A stretch of DNA of 64,000 nt from Atopobium sp. oral taxon 810 str. F0209 (GTDB lineage: Bacteria; Actinomycetota; Coriobacteriia; Coriobacteriales; Atopobiaceae), in the NCBI RefSeq assembly GCF_000466405.1, contig NZ_KE952934.1, positions 46,343 through 110,342 of the forward strand. Reading direction: 5' to 3'. The position numbers and the translations under genes were made by a program. Position 1 is the first letter of the stretch. Each line of letters opens with the position of its first letter. Below, piece after piece: positions 9,116-18,174 of the stretch. A model generated the notes under the pieces. It was not told the DNA's origin. It worked only from the letters and a program-made list of their open reading frames with translations, and made no database searches.

Positions 9116-9826
9116 GTGGAAAAGGCACACATCCTCATTGTCGAAGATGATGCAGATATTCGTGAGGGCATCCATATCTTGCTTGCCAACGAAAATTACG
9201 AAGTGTTTGAGGCTTCTTCTGGTGAAAAAGGTCTTGAACTTTTTGACAAGCAGCCCAATATTGATTTGGTGATTTTGGACATTATGATGCCTGGCATGTC
9301 CGGCATCGAAATTTGTCGTGAACTCCGCCGTCGCTCCACTTTGCCCATTTTGTTTCTCTCGGCAAAAACACAAGATGCGGACAAGGCATTAGGACTGGTT
9401 TCTGGAGGAGATGACTATCTCGCAAAGCCCTTCTCCTCCGTCGAACTGCTTGCTCGTGTCAACGCTCTGCTTCGCCGCTATCACGTTTATCAAAACCAAG
9501 GCGAGCAGGACGGATCTCATGATAACGCCACTATCATTCGCGATAATGTCGAGCTTGATTTGCGCGGAAAGAAAGTCCTCCGCGACGGCAAGCCTGTTGT
9601 GCTCACAGATACGGAATATGGCATCCTGTCTTTCTTGGCTAATGGTCGTGGCACCGTATTTTCCGCTCAGGAGATTTACGAAAATGTCTGGGGCAAAGCC
9701 TATGATCGCTCCGTTAATGCCACCCTTATGGTGCACATTTCCCGCCTGCGCAACAAGTTAGAGACTGACCCTAAAGATCCTCGCCTCGTACGTACTGTGT
9801 GGGGAAAGGGTTATCGCTTTGAGTAA
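9116..9826 (+). CDS. OmpR/PhoB-type response regulator (second pair)
   Basis: The 236-residue protein has a receiver domain with acidic DD at 11-12, phosphoacceptor Asp55 (LVILDIMMPG) and KPFSSVE, followed by a winged helix ending in VRTVWGKGYRFE. It starts with GTG at 9116 after a weak AGAGAGG site. The next gene overlaps its stop by 8 nt. It is paralogous to the regulator at 6979 but clearly distinct. Because the partner kinase ends only 45 nt before the acyl-transfer operon, this pair is the prime candidate for controlling it. Confidence 0.95.
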   Translation: MEKAHILIVEDDADIREGIHILLANENYEVFEASSGEKGLELFDKQPNIDLVILDIMMPGMSGIEICRELRRRSTLPILFLSAKTQDADKALGLVSGGDDYLAKPFSSVELLARVNALLRRYHVYQNQGEQDGSHDNATIIRDNVELDLRGKKVLRDGKPVVLTDTEYGILSFLANGRGTVFSAQEIYENVWGKAYDRSVNATLMVHISRLRNKLETDPKDPRLVRTVWGKGYRFE

Positions 9827-11228
9827 TCGCCTAGTACAGGCAGTTCGTAAACTGCCCTCCTCGATTTATTATCTCCTCACCCGAGGAGGGCTTGAGCATA
9901 GACTTGCAAAACTGGTGCTCTTCTGCGCGGTAGCCATGCTGGTCTTTTATCACGCCATGATGCCTCTCGTGCGTTGGCTCAGCACATCAAGTGCATTTCA
10001 CCACTCCTTTGTTGAATCACAGATTACCGACGATGTAAATTTGCTCCAATACAAACTTGACCACAAACCCTCAGGTACAAACGACTTTGACATCATTGAT
10101 ACATGGAACCAATCTGACTCGCATACCCGTTTTGCCGCAATTACCGAGAATGGCTCGGTTATCTATCCCTTTGCACTCAGTGGCAATATTAAATCCCCCA
10201 TCAACGACAATGAATATGACGTCGCAGAGCTTAGTTTTTCGGGTAATCGCGCAGCTACAGCCTACGTTATCAACGATTACGACTACGTATTTTTTGCTCT
10301 ACTCTCAATAGGCATGCGCGTGCTCTCGGTCGTACTCTTTCTTGCTATTTTTATCTGGGGCGTACGCCGCCGTATTGCTTATATTTTTCAGCTTGAAGAA
10401 GAAATATCCCATATCGAACAAGGTGATCTTGATACCAAGATCACTATCGACGGCGAAGATGAGTTGGCATCACTCGCCGAAAAGATGAATGATGTGCGCC
10501 TTGCACTTGCTGAGCGCGTTCACAGCGAAGAAACGGCACTTGCCGCCAACCACGATCTCATTACGACTATTTCTCACGACATACGCACGCCGCTAACCTC
10601 ACTGTTGCTCTACACGCAAATCCTTAAGGCAGCCAACCCCGAAGACCTACCAAACATGAATCGTTACCTCGATAAAATCGACAACCGTGCACTACAAATC
10701 AAATCTTTATCTGATTCACTCTTCGAACATTTTACTGTTGGAGCAAGACAGCAGGAGCACCAAGAAGAAGGGCCTTTTGCCATTGTCATGAGGGATTTGA
10801 TATCCAACCTTGTGGCCACACTCGAAAATTCTGGCTTCCGGGTCGTTGCTACGGGCACTGCTAAAGGTGCCGATATGCTTGTCAACATTCAAAAGCTCGA
10901 TCGTGTCATAGATAACATTTTGTCCAATATGCTCAAATATGCCGACCGTACTCAACCTATTCGTATCAATGCAACTAGTTTGGGTAATAAGTGGCAGGTG
11001 CGTTTTAGCAATACCATCGCACCAGACTTTGCTCAACAAGAAAGCACAGGGATTGGTATCAAAAATATGCGCAGACTAATGGCGGCACTTGGTGGTACGT
11101 ACACCGAAAAAACCACCATTGATGGTATCTATATCTCTACCCTGATTTTTCCCATTGCACCAGAAAATACTTTAACTACCACTAACCTTACAAAGGACAA
11201 TTCCAGCCCCTCTGAACAGGTAAGTTAG
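9819..11228 (+). CDS. Sensor histidine kinase with extracytoplasmic domain and HAMP (second pair)
   Basis: A 469-residue kinase: first helix about 30-52, an external sensing region about 53-155, second helix about 157-182, a HAMP linker with an EEEISHIEQGDLD segment, His253 in TTISHDIRTPLTS, and an ATPase domain with an N-box-like DNILSNMLKYA and a G2-like GIGIKNMRRLM. It uses a TTG start inside the regulator's last codons, which indicates coupling. The domain order is that of PhoR/VanS-like kinases. The ligand cannot be inferred from sequence. Confidence 0.92.
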   Translation: MSNRLVQAVRKLPSSIYYLLTRGGLEHRLAKLVLFCAVAMLVFYHAMMPLVRWLSTSSAFHHSFVESQITDDVNLLQYKLDHKPSGTNDFDIIDTWNQSDSHTRFAAITENGSVIYPFALSGNIKSPINDNEYDVAELSFSGNRAATAYVINDYDYVFFALLSIGMRVLSVVLFLAIFIWGVRRRIAYIFQLEEEISHIEQGDLDTKITIDGEDELASLAEKMNDVRLALAERVHSEETALAANHDLITTISHDIRTPLTSLLLYTQILKAANPEDLPNMNRYLDKIDNRALQIKSLSDSLFEHFTVGARQQEHQEEGPFAIVMRDLISNLVATLENSGFRVVATGTAKGADMLVNIQKLDRVIDNILSNMLKYADRTQPIRINATSLGNKWQVRFSNTIAPDFAQQESTGIGIKNMRRLMAALGGTYTEKTTIDGIYISTLIFPIAPENTLTTTNLTKDNSSPSEQVS

Positions 11229-11273
11229 CACTTTAAATCCCGACACATTGCTCAGCACCACGGAAGGAAAAAT

Positions 11274-12785
11274 ATGGCCTATACGAATGTTCTTCAATGG
11301 CTTGAGGAGTCAGCCCAACAGTACGCTGACAAGATTTCATATGCCGATGATAAGAAAGAACTGAGCTATTCTGAGCTCCTCACTCAAGTTCAAAGCGTAG
11401 GCAGCACGCTCGCACGGCATGGCAAAGCACAGCAGGCGGTAGCCGTTCTGTTACCTCGTGGGGTAGATCAGGTTGTAGCGCTATTGGGTATCGTCGCTGC
11501 TGGTGGCCATTATGCCATCCTTGATGCTGAGTCTCCTCGCGAGCGTCTGGTAAGCATCGTCTCGTCTTTTAAACCTGCAGCTATTTTGGTCTGCGATCAG
11601 ACTGCCAAGCTTGGAGAAGAACTGCTTCCCGGCGCTTGCATCACTATTGACGGGGCAGTTGCGGGCGACATTGATACCACCGTGCTAGCCGATATTCGTA
11701 GCAAGACCTGCGCCAACGATTTGCTTTATGTGCTCTATACCTCGGGTTCAACTGGCACACCCAAAGGTGTCATGGTAAGCCATGCCAATGTTATTTCCTA
11801 TGTCAGCTGGTTTACCGAATGCTTTGACATCAGCGATGAAACCATATTTGGTAGCCAGACACCGCTGTACTTCTCGATGTCTGTCTCGGATATGTTTGCC
11901 ACCATTCGCCAGGGCGCCACGATGTACATCATCTCCAAGCGTCTCTTTAGTTGGCCAGTACCCCTAGTAAACTGGCTTAATGAGCGCAAAGTCAATACTA
12001 TCTATTGGGTACCAACCGCTCTTGGGATGCTTTCTCGTTGGGATGTGCTATCAGTCGCTCCGTTAGAACATATCCGCAAAGTTCTCTTTGCCGGTGAGGT
12101 AATGCCCACGCCCACGCTCAATTATTGGATGGATAAGCTACCCGGGGCACAGTTTGCCAATCTCTTTGGTCCCACCGAAACTACCGATATTTGTACCTAT
12201 TACAAGGTCAACAGACGTTTGGCTGACGAGGAATCGCTACCCATTGGCCGTGCCTGTGAGGGTATGAAAGCTATTGTCATGCGCGAGGACGGCCAAGAAG
12301 CCGGCATTGATGACGAGGGCGAGCTGTATGTAGGCGGACCTTTTGTTGCCTTGGGATATTTGGGTGACACCAAACGAACCGCCGAAACCTTTGTTACCAA
12401 TCCGTTAGATGCAAATGACCCACAGCTTTACTACCGTACTGGCGACATTGTGCGACCTGCTAGTGATGGCGATTTGCGCTATGTCAGTCGCAGAGACTTC
12501 CAAATTAAACGCAGCGGCTACCGCATTGAGCTAGGTGAAATTGAGGCTGCCGCAGCTGCATGTGAGGGTGTCGCAAGCTGCGCTGCTATCTGGGAACCTA
12601 CCCAAGGTCATATTGTTATCTTTGCTTCAGGCAACAAGCTCAACAAAGACGAGCTACACAAGCAGCTGACTCATCGCCTGCCCACATACATGATGCCTGA
12701 CAACATCAAGTTACTGCCTACACTGCCTCTTAATGCCAATGGCAAAATTGACCGTCATGCTTTGCTTGATGCTTGTTATGTGTAG
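11274..12785 (+). CDS. DltA-like carboxylic-acid adenylating enzyme with altered pocket
   Basis: A 503-residue member of the adenylate-forming family, nearest in layout to DltA, which activates D-alanine and loads it on a carrier protein. It has the P-loop YTSGSTGTPKG (about 155-165), GPTETT, YRTGD, and the catalytic Lys491 in NANGKIDR. In DltA the A4 segment reads F-D-L-S, its Asp binding the substrate amino group; here it is F-S-M-S (residues 200-203). The DltA cysteine before GEV is alanine (273). The activated acid may therefore not be D-alanine. The start follows GGAAGG. It is the first gene of a four-gene unit. Confidence 0.85.
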   Translation: MAYTNVLQWLEESAQQYADKISYADDKKELSYSELLTQVQSVGSTLARHGKAQQAVAVLLPRGVDQVVALLGIVAAGGHYAILDAESPRERLVSIVSSFKPAAILVCDQTAKLGEELLPGACITIDGAVAGDIDTTVLADIRSKTCANDLLYVLYTSGSTGTPKGVMVSHANVISYVSWFTECFDISDETIFGSQTPLYFSMSVSDMFATIRQGATMYIISKRLFSWPVPLVNWLNERKVNTIYWVPTALGMLSRWDVLSVAPLEHIRKVLFAGEVMPTPTLNYWMDKLPGAQFANLFGPTETTDICTYYKVNRRLADEESLPIGRACEGMKAIVMREDGQEAGIDDEGELYVGGPFVALGYLGDTKRTAETFVTNPLDANDPQLYYRTGDIVRPASDGDLRYVSRRDFQIKRSGYRIELGEIEAAAAACEGVASCAAIWEPTQGHIVIFASGNKLNKDELHKQLTHRLPTYMMPDNIKLLPTLPLNANGKIDRHALLDACYV

Positions 12786-12851
12786 CTTTAACTGCAGTTT
12801 TTCGCTTCTATATACTGTTCAATGGTAATTTTTCAAGAAAAGGGGAATGTC

Positions 12852-13091
12852 ATGGACGAAATCAAAGAGCAAGTACACGATATGCTGCAGGAGATCCTTC
12901 CTGATGTCGATATCGACAACACCGATGACCTCGTTGGATCGGGTGCCATCGACTCGATGACCTCTATTATGCTTGTTAGCGCTATTGAAGACGAGTTTGA
13001 AGTTCGCGTGTCTCCCCTAGAAATGACACCCGATAACTTCGCTTCTGTTGATTCCATCGCGGCACTTATTGAGTGCCTGCTCGACGAATAG
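12852..13091 (+). CDS. dltC: DltC-like acyl/aminoacyl carrier protein
   Basis: This 79-residue acidic, helical protein matches the phosphopantetheine carrier fold. Ser35 in GAIDSMTSIML is the expected attachment site for the 4'-phosphopantetheine arm. It would accept the acyl group from the adenylating enzyme encoded 66 nt upstream and hand it to the membrane acyltransferase encoded next. The ATG at 12852 follows AGGGGAATGTC; a longer in-frame start at 12822 has no ribosome site. The symbol reflects family resemblance; the cargo is uncertain. Confidence 0.88.
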   Translation: MDEIKEQVHDMLQEILPDVDIDNTDDLVGSGAIDSMTSIMLVSAIEDEFEVRVSPLEMTPDNFASVDSIAALIECLLDE

Positions 13092-13099
13092 AGTTTAAC

Positions 13100-14695
13100 G
13101 TGTCCCTCACAGCCTGGAAGGGTCTGGCGCTCTATCTTGGAGCGTTCCTCCCCCTTGTCTACATAGCTTATTTCATTGTCCCCAAGCGTTGGCGCTGGAT
13201 AGTCCTGTTGGGCGCCAGCTACGCTTTCTTCTGGAACTCCAGCAAGATCTTGGTGGTCTATCTAATCGCAGCTACCTTGGTAACCTGGGGCAGCGGACTG
13301 CTTATTGAGCGGGCAAAAAATTCCATCCAAAAGCCTGAGGGACGTAAAGAGACCCGCGACGAACGCAAACAACGCCGCGCTATCACACAAAAGCGTATGC
13401 GCTTGGTATGTACAATCGGCACCCTCATTTTGCTGGGTATTCTTGTGGTGTTAAAGTACGGCAGCTTTATACAGGGGGTTTTTATTGAGCTCTTTAAGGC
13501 TGACGCCAAGCTACCACTGGCAAAAATTGCGCTACCACTGGGCATCTCGTTTTACACGATGTCTGCTGTGGGTTATGTTATCGACGTATACCGAGGTAAA
13601 TACGCGGCCTGCCACAATCTAGGGACTATTGCCCTATTTTTATCCTTCTTCCCTACACTCACCGAAGGTCCCATCGGACGCTTTGATGAGCTCGCGCCGC
13701 AGCTACGCGCTGGAGAGATTGCTCGTGGTGAACGTCTGGTCTATGGTCTGCAGCTCATCGTGTGGGGCATGATAAAAAAGATTGTAATTGCCGATCGTAT
13801 TGCACCTTTGGTAGGCATGATTTTTACCGACCACACCAAATACGAGGGCGTTATGGTAATCATTGCCGCAGCGCTCTATACTCTGCAGCTCTACGCTGAT
13901 TTCTCGGGCGTTGTGGATATTGCCCGTGGCAGCTCCGAACTCTGCGGCATCACGTTGGCGCAGAACTTCCGTCAACCTTTCTTCTCAAAAAGTGTGAATG
14001 AATTTTGGCGTCGTTGGCACATGACGCTGGGTGGATGGCTGCGCGACTACGTTTTTTATCCCGTATCGCTGTCAGGCGCCACTAGGTCGCTTTCCACTTG
14101 GGCGCGTAAGCATCTTAAAGGCAACGCCGTTCGCATCGTACCAACCATTTTGGCTCTGCTTGCCGTATGGTCTGCCACAGGTATTTGGCACGGTGCCGAC
14201 TGGAAATACCTAGCCTATGGCCTGTACTACTTTGCACTAGTCATGGTAGGTATGCTGCTGGAACCCTTGTTTGTAGCTTTCTTTGAGCGCACTGGCATCA
14301 AACGCGATGGTCTGCTTAATAGTGGCATCGCAATGGTACGCACCATAGCCTTGGTCATCATCGGCATGATGTTGTTCCGCGCCGATACACTCGCTGACTT
14401 TGTGCAGATGTTTAAGTCTATCTTTGCTGGCCCCGGTACCGAACCCCTCGTTAACAATCTGTGGCTCAGTTTCCGCGTATCTGATGCCGACCTCAACATT
14501 GCGCTTATTGGCGGTGCACTGATGCTCGCTGTCGATATTGCTCACGAGTTTGATATCGCTCTGCGGCCATTGCTACTCAGACATGGTACGGCGCTGCGTT
14601 GGGCAGTAGGTATCGCCTTGGTCGCTTTTATGCTGACCTTTGGAGCCTATGGGCCTGGCTATGATGCCATTCCCTCGATTTACGCCAACTTCTAG
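13100..14695 (+). CDS. MBOAT membrane O-acyltransferase (DltB/AlgI type)
   Basis: A multi-spanning protein of about 531 residues. It carries the MBOAT hallmarks FWRRWHMTLGGWLRDYVFYP (His about 307) and TGIWHGADW (His about 364); the second histidine is the proposed catalytic base. At this length it is nearer AlgI/PatA-type acyltransferases than the roughly 400-residue DltB proteins. It probably takes an acyl group from the carrier protein across the membrane to a cell-surface polymer. GTG at 13100 is preferred; GTG at 13073 would overlap dltC by 19 nt and no strong ribosome site decides. The SGNH gene follows after 8 nt. Confidence 0.88.
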   Translation: MSLTAWKGLALYLGAFLPLVYIAYFIVPKRWRWIVLLGASYAFFWNSSKILVVYLIAATLVTWGSGLLIERAKNSIQKPEGRKETRDERKQRRAITQKRMRLVCTIGTLILLGILVVLKYGSFIQGVFIELFKADAKLPLAKIALPLGISFYTMSAVGYVIDVYRGKYAACHNLGTIALFLSFFPTLTEGPIGRFDELAPQLRAGEIARGERLVYGLQLIVWGMIKKIVIADRIAPLVGMIFTDHTKYEGVMVIIAAALYTLQLYADFSGVVDIARGSSELCGITLAQNFRQPFFSKSVNEFWRRWHMTLGGWLRDYVFYPVSLSGATRSLSTWARKHLKGNAVRIVPTILALLAVWSATGIWHGADWKYLAYGLYYFALVMVGMLLEPLFVAFFERTGIKRDGLLNSGIAMVRTIALVIIGMMLFRADTLADFVQMFKSIFAGPGTEPLVNNLWLSFRVSDADLNIALIGGALMLAVDIAHEFDIALRPLLLRHGTALRWAVGIALVAFMLTFGAYGPGYDAIPSIYANF

Positions 14696-14703
14696 GATGA
14701 ATC

Positions 14704-15690
14704 ATGATTGAAGAAAAGAAGAACCGCGATATGGCTACTGATGCGCAAAATGCAGATGGGCAGCAACCTTCTGCCAAGGGCGGGAACTCAAACGCACCAT
14801 CTCTCCTGCATGGCATTGTGCGCTCGTTGGGATTTATGGCTGTGCTCTATGCAGTTCTGCTGGTGCTTTCTGCTGTAGTGACACCGCGCAACCCTGTAGT
14901 TACGCTGGGTCTACATTTCCCCAGCCAGTTTGATTACACACAGCTGGACCGTAACAGTCTTGATCTTATCTTTGTTGGCGACTCAAGTGCACAGAGCAGT
15001 TTTGCTCCTGAGATTATTGAAGAACGAACAGGTGTCCACTCATACAATTCTGCTCGTCCACTACAAAAGCTCGCCGAATCGGTTGAGATTGCCGACGACA
15101 CTTTTAACTATCACCACACCAAGATTGTCGTTGCCGAAACCAATAACTTTTTCCATCGCACGGGCATTCGTATGGTGATGCAGGATATTGGCCGCAGGGT
15201 CTGCCCCCTGCTGCGCTACCACAATAACTGGAAGCTCATTGCGGGCGGTCATATGAACGACAATCCCATCGGTCTTGCGCCGCATATGGGCTACAAAAAG
15301 AAAAATCATGTAGTCCCTTATAAGGGCGGCGATTACATGAAGGACAAAGGCAACAAGATTTCCTTGACTCCCATTGCCGAGTACTACCTCAACGACCTAA
15401 AGAAAAGTTGCGAGGAACATGGCGCGATATTAGTACTGGTCAGCGCCCCAAACGCTCGTGAGTTTAGTTTTGCGAGGCATGTTGAGCTTGCACGTTGGGC
15501 AAAAAAGAACGGTGTAAAGTACTACGACATGAACATGCCGTCCTCTAAGGTTGGTATCGACTGGTCAGTCGATTCGCGTGATGGTGGTACGCATCTTAAT
15601 TTTGCGGGTGCCACCAAGGCTAGCAATTGGCTTGCCGATCGTCTTTACGCCGACTTTGGTATTGGCAATCAGCCCACTAAGGAAAAATAG
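14704..15690 (+). CDS. Membrane-anchored SGNH-type protein (DltD/AlgJ-like)
   Basis: The 328-residue protein has a hydrophilic N-terminus, one predicted helix (about 38-60) and an external domain. VGDSSAQSS (Ser near 94-95) fits block I of SGNH hydrolases, and DGGTHLNFAGA (Asp293, His297) fits the C-terminal catalytic pair. Such proteins complete O-acyl transfer in alginate and teichoic acid systems, the role taken by DltD. It closes the order A-C-B-D, which differs from the classic dltABCD. AGGA precedes the ATG; Met10 is an alternative start. Direct homology to DltD is not obvious. Confidence 0.8.
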   Translation: MIEEKKNRDMATDAQNADGQQPSAKGGNSNAPSLLHGIVRSLGFMAVLYAVLLVLSAVVTPRNPVVTLGLHFPSQFDYTQLDRNSLDLIFVGDSSAQSSFAPEIIEERTGVHSYNSARPLQKLAESVEIADDTFNYHHTKIVVAETNNFFHRTGIRMVMQDIGRRVCPLLRYHNNWKLIAGGHMNDNPIGLAPHMGYKKKNHVVPYKGGDYMKDKGNKISLTPIAEYYLNDLKKSCEEHGAILVLVSAPNAREFSFARHVELARWAKKNGVKYYDMNMPSSKVGIDWSVDSRDGGTHLNFAGATKASNWLADRLYADFGIGNQPTKEK

Positions 15691-15762
15691 CACCCTAAGA
15701 CATGCGGAGGACCAGCAGATTTCGCGCCCTTCCATAAATACATGGCAGATGGTTATAAATAA

Positions 15763-15841
15763 CAGATGGTTCAAACTTCGGACTCCAGACGTGAAAAACA
15801 CCAGGTCAGGATTTTATAAAAGTCGAAGTTTGAACCATCTG
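15763..15841. repeat. Palindromic element with perfect 18-bp terminal inverted repeats
   Basis: The left arm (15763-15780, begins CAGATGGTTCAAAC) and right arm (15824-15841) are exact reverse complements, enclosing 43 nt. Related elements occur at 24199-24276 and 30497-30604. It sits between convergent genes (SGNH plus, yaaA minus), where its fold could act as a bidirectional terminator. A partial arm (CAGATGGTTATAAATAA) precedes it at 15746. Confidence 0.8.
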
Positions 15842-15888
15842 TGGTTGAGGGTGTGTTTGACTGCGTGCTGCCAACACACGAGGCTGGC

Positions 15889-16647
15889 TTAGCGGGCTTT
15901 TCTTATAAAGAAAAACTCGGTATCAGTAGAAAGCGCATCAGCGAAGCGCCAATCTGGAGAGTCAAAATGCTTGAGTTCCTCAGGCGCTTCAACCTGATGC
16001 ACAGCAGCGTAACGCACCATTTCACCGCGAGCCATCTTGCAGTAGACACCTTTTTGCACCAAACCACGCGAAGTTTCAACAACAAAGTTGCAGGTAACCA
16101 TCCGGTCTTGCGGTATTAGGTAGCGCTCAACCATACGTGAATACTCTTTGGAAGCAAGGTTAACAATCACATGGTCAGCACCGACGCCACGCATTACTTC
16201 TTGGTAGACTGTGTCGCTCCAATACTCATAAAGGCTGCGTGTACCGGCCACCTGTGCCTTTTCTTGCATTTCTAGGCGATATGGCACTACTCCATCAAAA
16301 GGCTGCAGTGCACCATAAAGTCCCGAAAGTATAAGCAGATGATCTTGCAGATAGGCCAGTTGTTCTTCTTCTAAAACACCAGCCGCAAGATAGTTAAAAG
16401 CAATTCCGTCATATGACAAAATCGCAGGTACAAGTCCTCGCTCTAGATTTGCATGCGCAACAGCATCATAAGCTGCCTGTGCAATAGAGTCACTCGTCTT
16501 CCATAGACGTTTTGCTTCCTCATAGGAAAGCGACTGCAACCACTCAAGCACCGTTTGCGCTTGTGTGAGAAAAAGTGGCTTTGTAAGCGGAGCAAGATCA
16601 TCGACCTCACTCCGCATACGTTTTGCTGGGGAAAAAATAATCCTCAT
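15889..16647 (-). CDS. yaaA: YaaA family peroxide-stress protein
   Basis: YaaA lowers free iron and DNA damage under hydrogen peroxide stress in E. coli; its biochemical activity is only partly known. The 252-residue protein opens with RIIFSPAKRMR, the conserved DNA/iron-linked N-terminus, and shows ILSGLYGALQPFDGVVPYRLEM and NLASKEYS blocks typical of the family. It lies 15 nt after bcp on the same strand, so two oxidative-stress genes appear to form an operon. Length is normal. Confidence 0.93.
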   Translation of the reverse strand: MRIIFSPAKRMRSEVDDLAPLTKPLFLTQAQTVLEWLQSLSYEEAKRLWKTSDSIAQAAYDAVAHANLERGLVPAILSYDGIAFNYLAAGVLEEEQLAYLQDHLLILSGLYGALQPFDGVVPYRLEMQEKAQVAGTRSLYEYWSDTVYQEVMRGVGADHVIVNLASKEYSRMVERYLIPQDRMVTCNFVVETSRGLVQKGVYCKMARGEMVRYAAVHQVEAPEELKHFDSPDWRFADALSTDTEFFFIRKAR

Positions 16648-16662
16648 CGCTGGGACAATCTC

Positions 16663-17121
16663 CTATGCGTCAAGCAACTCAAGCGTATCCTGGGGGTTCT
16701 CTGCAGCCTTAACTTTGGTCTGTACGCGCGCAATACGACCCTCCTCATCAATGAGGTACGTACTGCGCACGATACCCATATAGGTTCTGCCATAGTTCTT
16801 CTTTTCTTGCCACACGCCATAAGCCTCAATGACTTCGTGTTCGGGGTCAGATAGCAAGGTAAAGGGCAGATTAAACTTCTCCTGGAATTTCTTGTGTGAT
16901 GCCACAGAATCTTTGGAAACTCCTAGTACAACAGCACCCTTCTCAAGGAACTGAGGATAATGCTCGGCAAAGCCACAGGCCTGCTTGGTACAGCCCGAAG
17001 TATTGTCTTTGGGATAAAAATACAAAACGACTTTTTTACCACGATAATCGCTCAGCTTGTGAGCCACACCATCTTGATCTGGCAGCTCAAAGTCTGGTGC
17101 AATGGTTCCAATTTCTAACAT
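16663..17121 (-). CDS. bcp: Thiol peroxidase/peroxiredoxin of the Bcp type
   Basis: A 152-residue peroxiredoxin that reduces hydroperoxides with thiols, typically from thioredoxin. The peroxidatic Cys44 and resolving Cys49 are in DNTSGCTKQAC, the atypical 2-Cys Bcp arrangement, after FYPKDNT. The start at 17121 follows AAAAGGAGGG; the longer ORF would add nine residues over that site. The yaaA gene follows in the same direction. Confidence 0.95.
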   Translation of the reverse strand: MLEIGTIAPDFELPDQDGVAHKLSDYRGKKVVLYFYPKDNTSGCTKQACGFAEHYPQFLEKGAVVLGVSKDSVASHKKFQEKFNLPFTLLSDPEHEVIEAYGVWQEKKNYGRTYMGIVRSTYLIDEEGRIARVQTKVKAAENPQDTLELLDA

Positions 17122-17141
17122 ATCCCTCCTTTTAAAGCAGG

Positions 17142-17216
17142 GACGCAACGCTATTGCGTCACGCCCCGTTTGGATTTATCTGACGCTACTCATTGCATCA
17201 TGACACAGCCGTGTCA
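17142..17216. other. Two small hairpins between the acyl-CoA dehydrogenase and bcp genes
   Basis: GACGCAA and TTGCGTC pair at 17142-17160, and TGACAC pairs with GTGTCA at 17201-17216. Neither has a U-run, so they are unlikely to be strong intrinsic terminators. They may separate the minus-strand gene ending at 17236 from bcp. Confidence 0.35.
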
Positions 17217-17235
17217 CGACACGTCTGCGAAACGT

Positions 17236-18174
17236 CTACTTATAAGAATAAAAACCCTCGCCAGCATTGATACCGGTCTTGCCCTCTGCAATCATGGCCT
17301 CGATCTTCTTGATAAGGATATTGTGAACATCGTTGGGGTCATCAGTGGTGACCTGCATCTTGGCGATATTAAGCACCGTAGCCAGGCCAACGATATCAAT
17401 GATGCGGAACGGACCATGAGCGGCACCTGTAGCAATCTCCCAGACCCGGTCAATATCCTGGGGACTCGCAACATCCTTTGCCCAGAGCATCTGCGCTGCA
17501 CTCAAGAAAGGTACCAGCATGGAGTTGAGAACATAACCCGGCTGTTCTTTGTGCATTTGAATGGGGACCATAGCAATATCTTCGGAGTATTTTACAAGCT
17601 GCTGATAGACATCATCGCTGGTGCCAGGGTGCGGCATGATCTCAGCAGTATTGCCAATCCAGATGTTGTTGGCAAAGTGATAACCCAAAAACTTTTCAGG
17701 ACGTCCCGTCTTCTCAGCAAAAGAGCTGGGCAGCAGAGTTGAGGAGTTAGTAACTACGATGGTCTTCTCGGGAAGGTACTTCTGGAGCTCCTCATAGAAG
17801 ACAACCTTCTGCTGAGGATCTTCAGCGACAGCCTCGATAACAAGGTCAGCATCGCCAAAAGCCTCGTCCCAATCTGTGGTTAAGGTGAGATTGGCGCGGG
17901 CAGCCACAGCAGCAGCCTTAAGCTCGTCAATATGCGCATCGGTAGCCTCTTCGGGCTTGCCAAACCCAGGAGCCCATTTGCTCTTGTCAGTCTTTGCAGC
18001 CTCGAGGCTGGCAACATAAATACCCTGTAGACGATCAAGCTTGGGCTCGCAACGACCAATGGAGGCCTCACTGCGCAACCAAATGGTAACGTCAAAACCC
18101 CTAAAAGCACTTTGGTAGGCAATCTGGCTGCCTAGGACACCGCCACCAGCAATGGTGACCTTTTTAATACCCAT
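17236..18174 (-). CDS. 3-hydroxyacyl-CoA dehydrogenase family protein
   Basis: The 312-residue enzyme has the NAD-binding GGGVLGSQIAYQSAFRG loop at residues 10-26, an acidic switch in the LVIEAVAED segment, and STLLPSSFAEKTGRPEKFLGYHFANN, the family's catalytic His region (HFANN). The C-terminal domain ends GEGFYSYK, as in 3-hydroxybutyryl-CoA dehydrogenases. It oxidises or reduces 3-hydroxyacyl-CoA with NAD(H). No thiolase, crotonase or acyl-CoA dehydrogenase gene is close by, so its pathway is unclear. AAAGGAG precedes the start. Confidence 0.88.
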   Translation of the reverse strand: MGIKKVTIAGGGVLGSQIAYQSAFRGFDVTIWLRSEASIGRCEPKLDRLQGIYVASLEAAKTDKSKWAPGFGKPEEATDAHIDELKAAAVAARANLTLTTDWDEAFGDADLVIEAVAEDPQQKVVFYEELQKYLPEKTIVVTNSSTLLPSSFAEKTGRPEKFLGYHFANNIWIGNTAEIMPHPGTSDDVYQQLVKYSEDIAMVPIQMHKEQPGYVLNSMLVPFLSAAQMLWAKDVASPQDIDRVWEIATGAAHGPFRIIDIVGLATVLNIAKMQVTTDDPNDVHNILIKKIEAMIAEGKTGINAGEGFYSYK

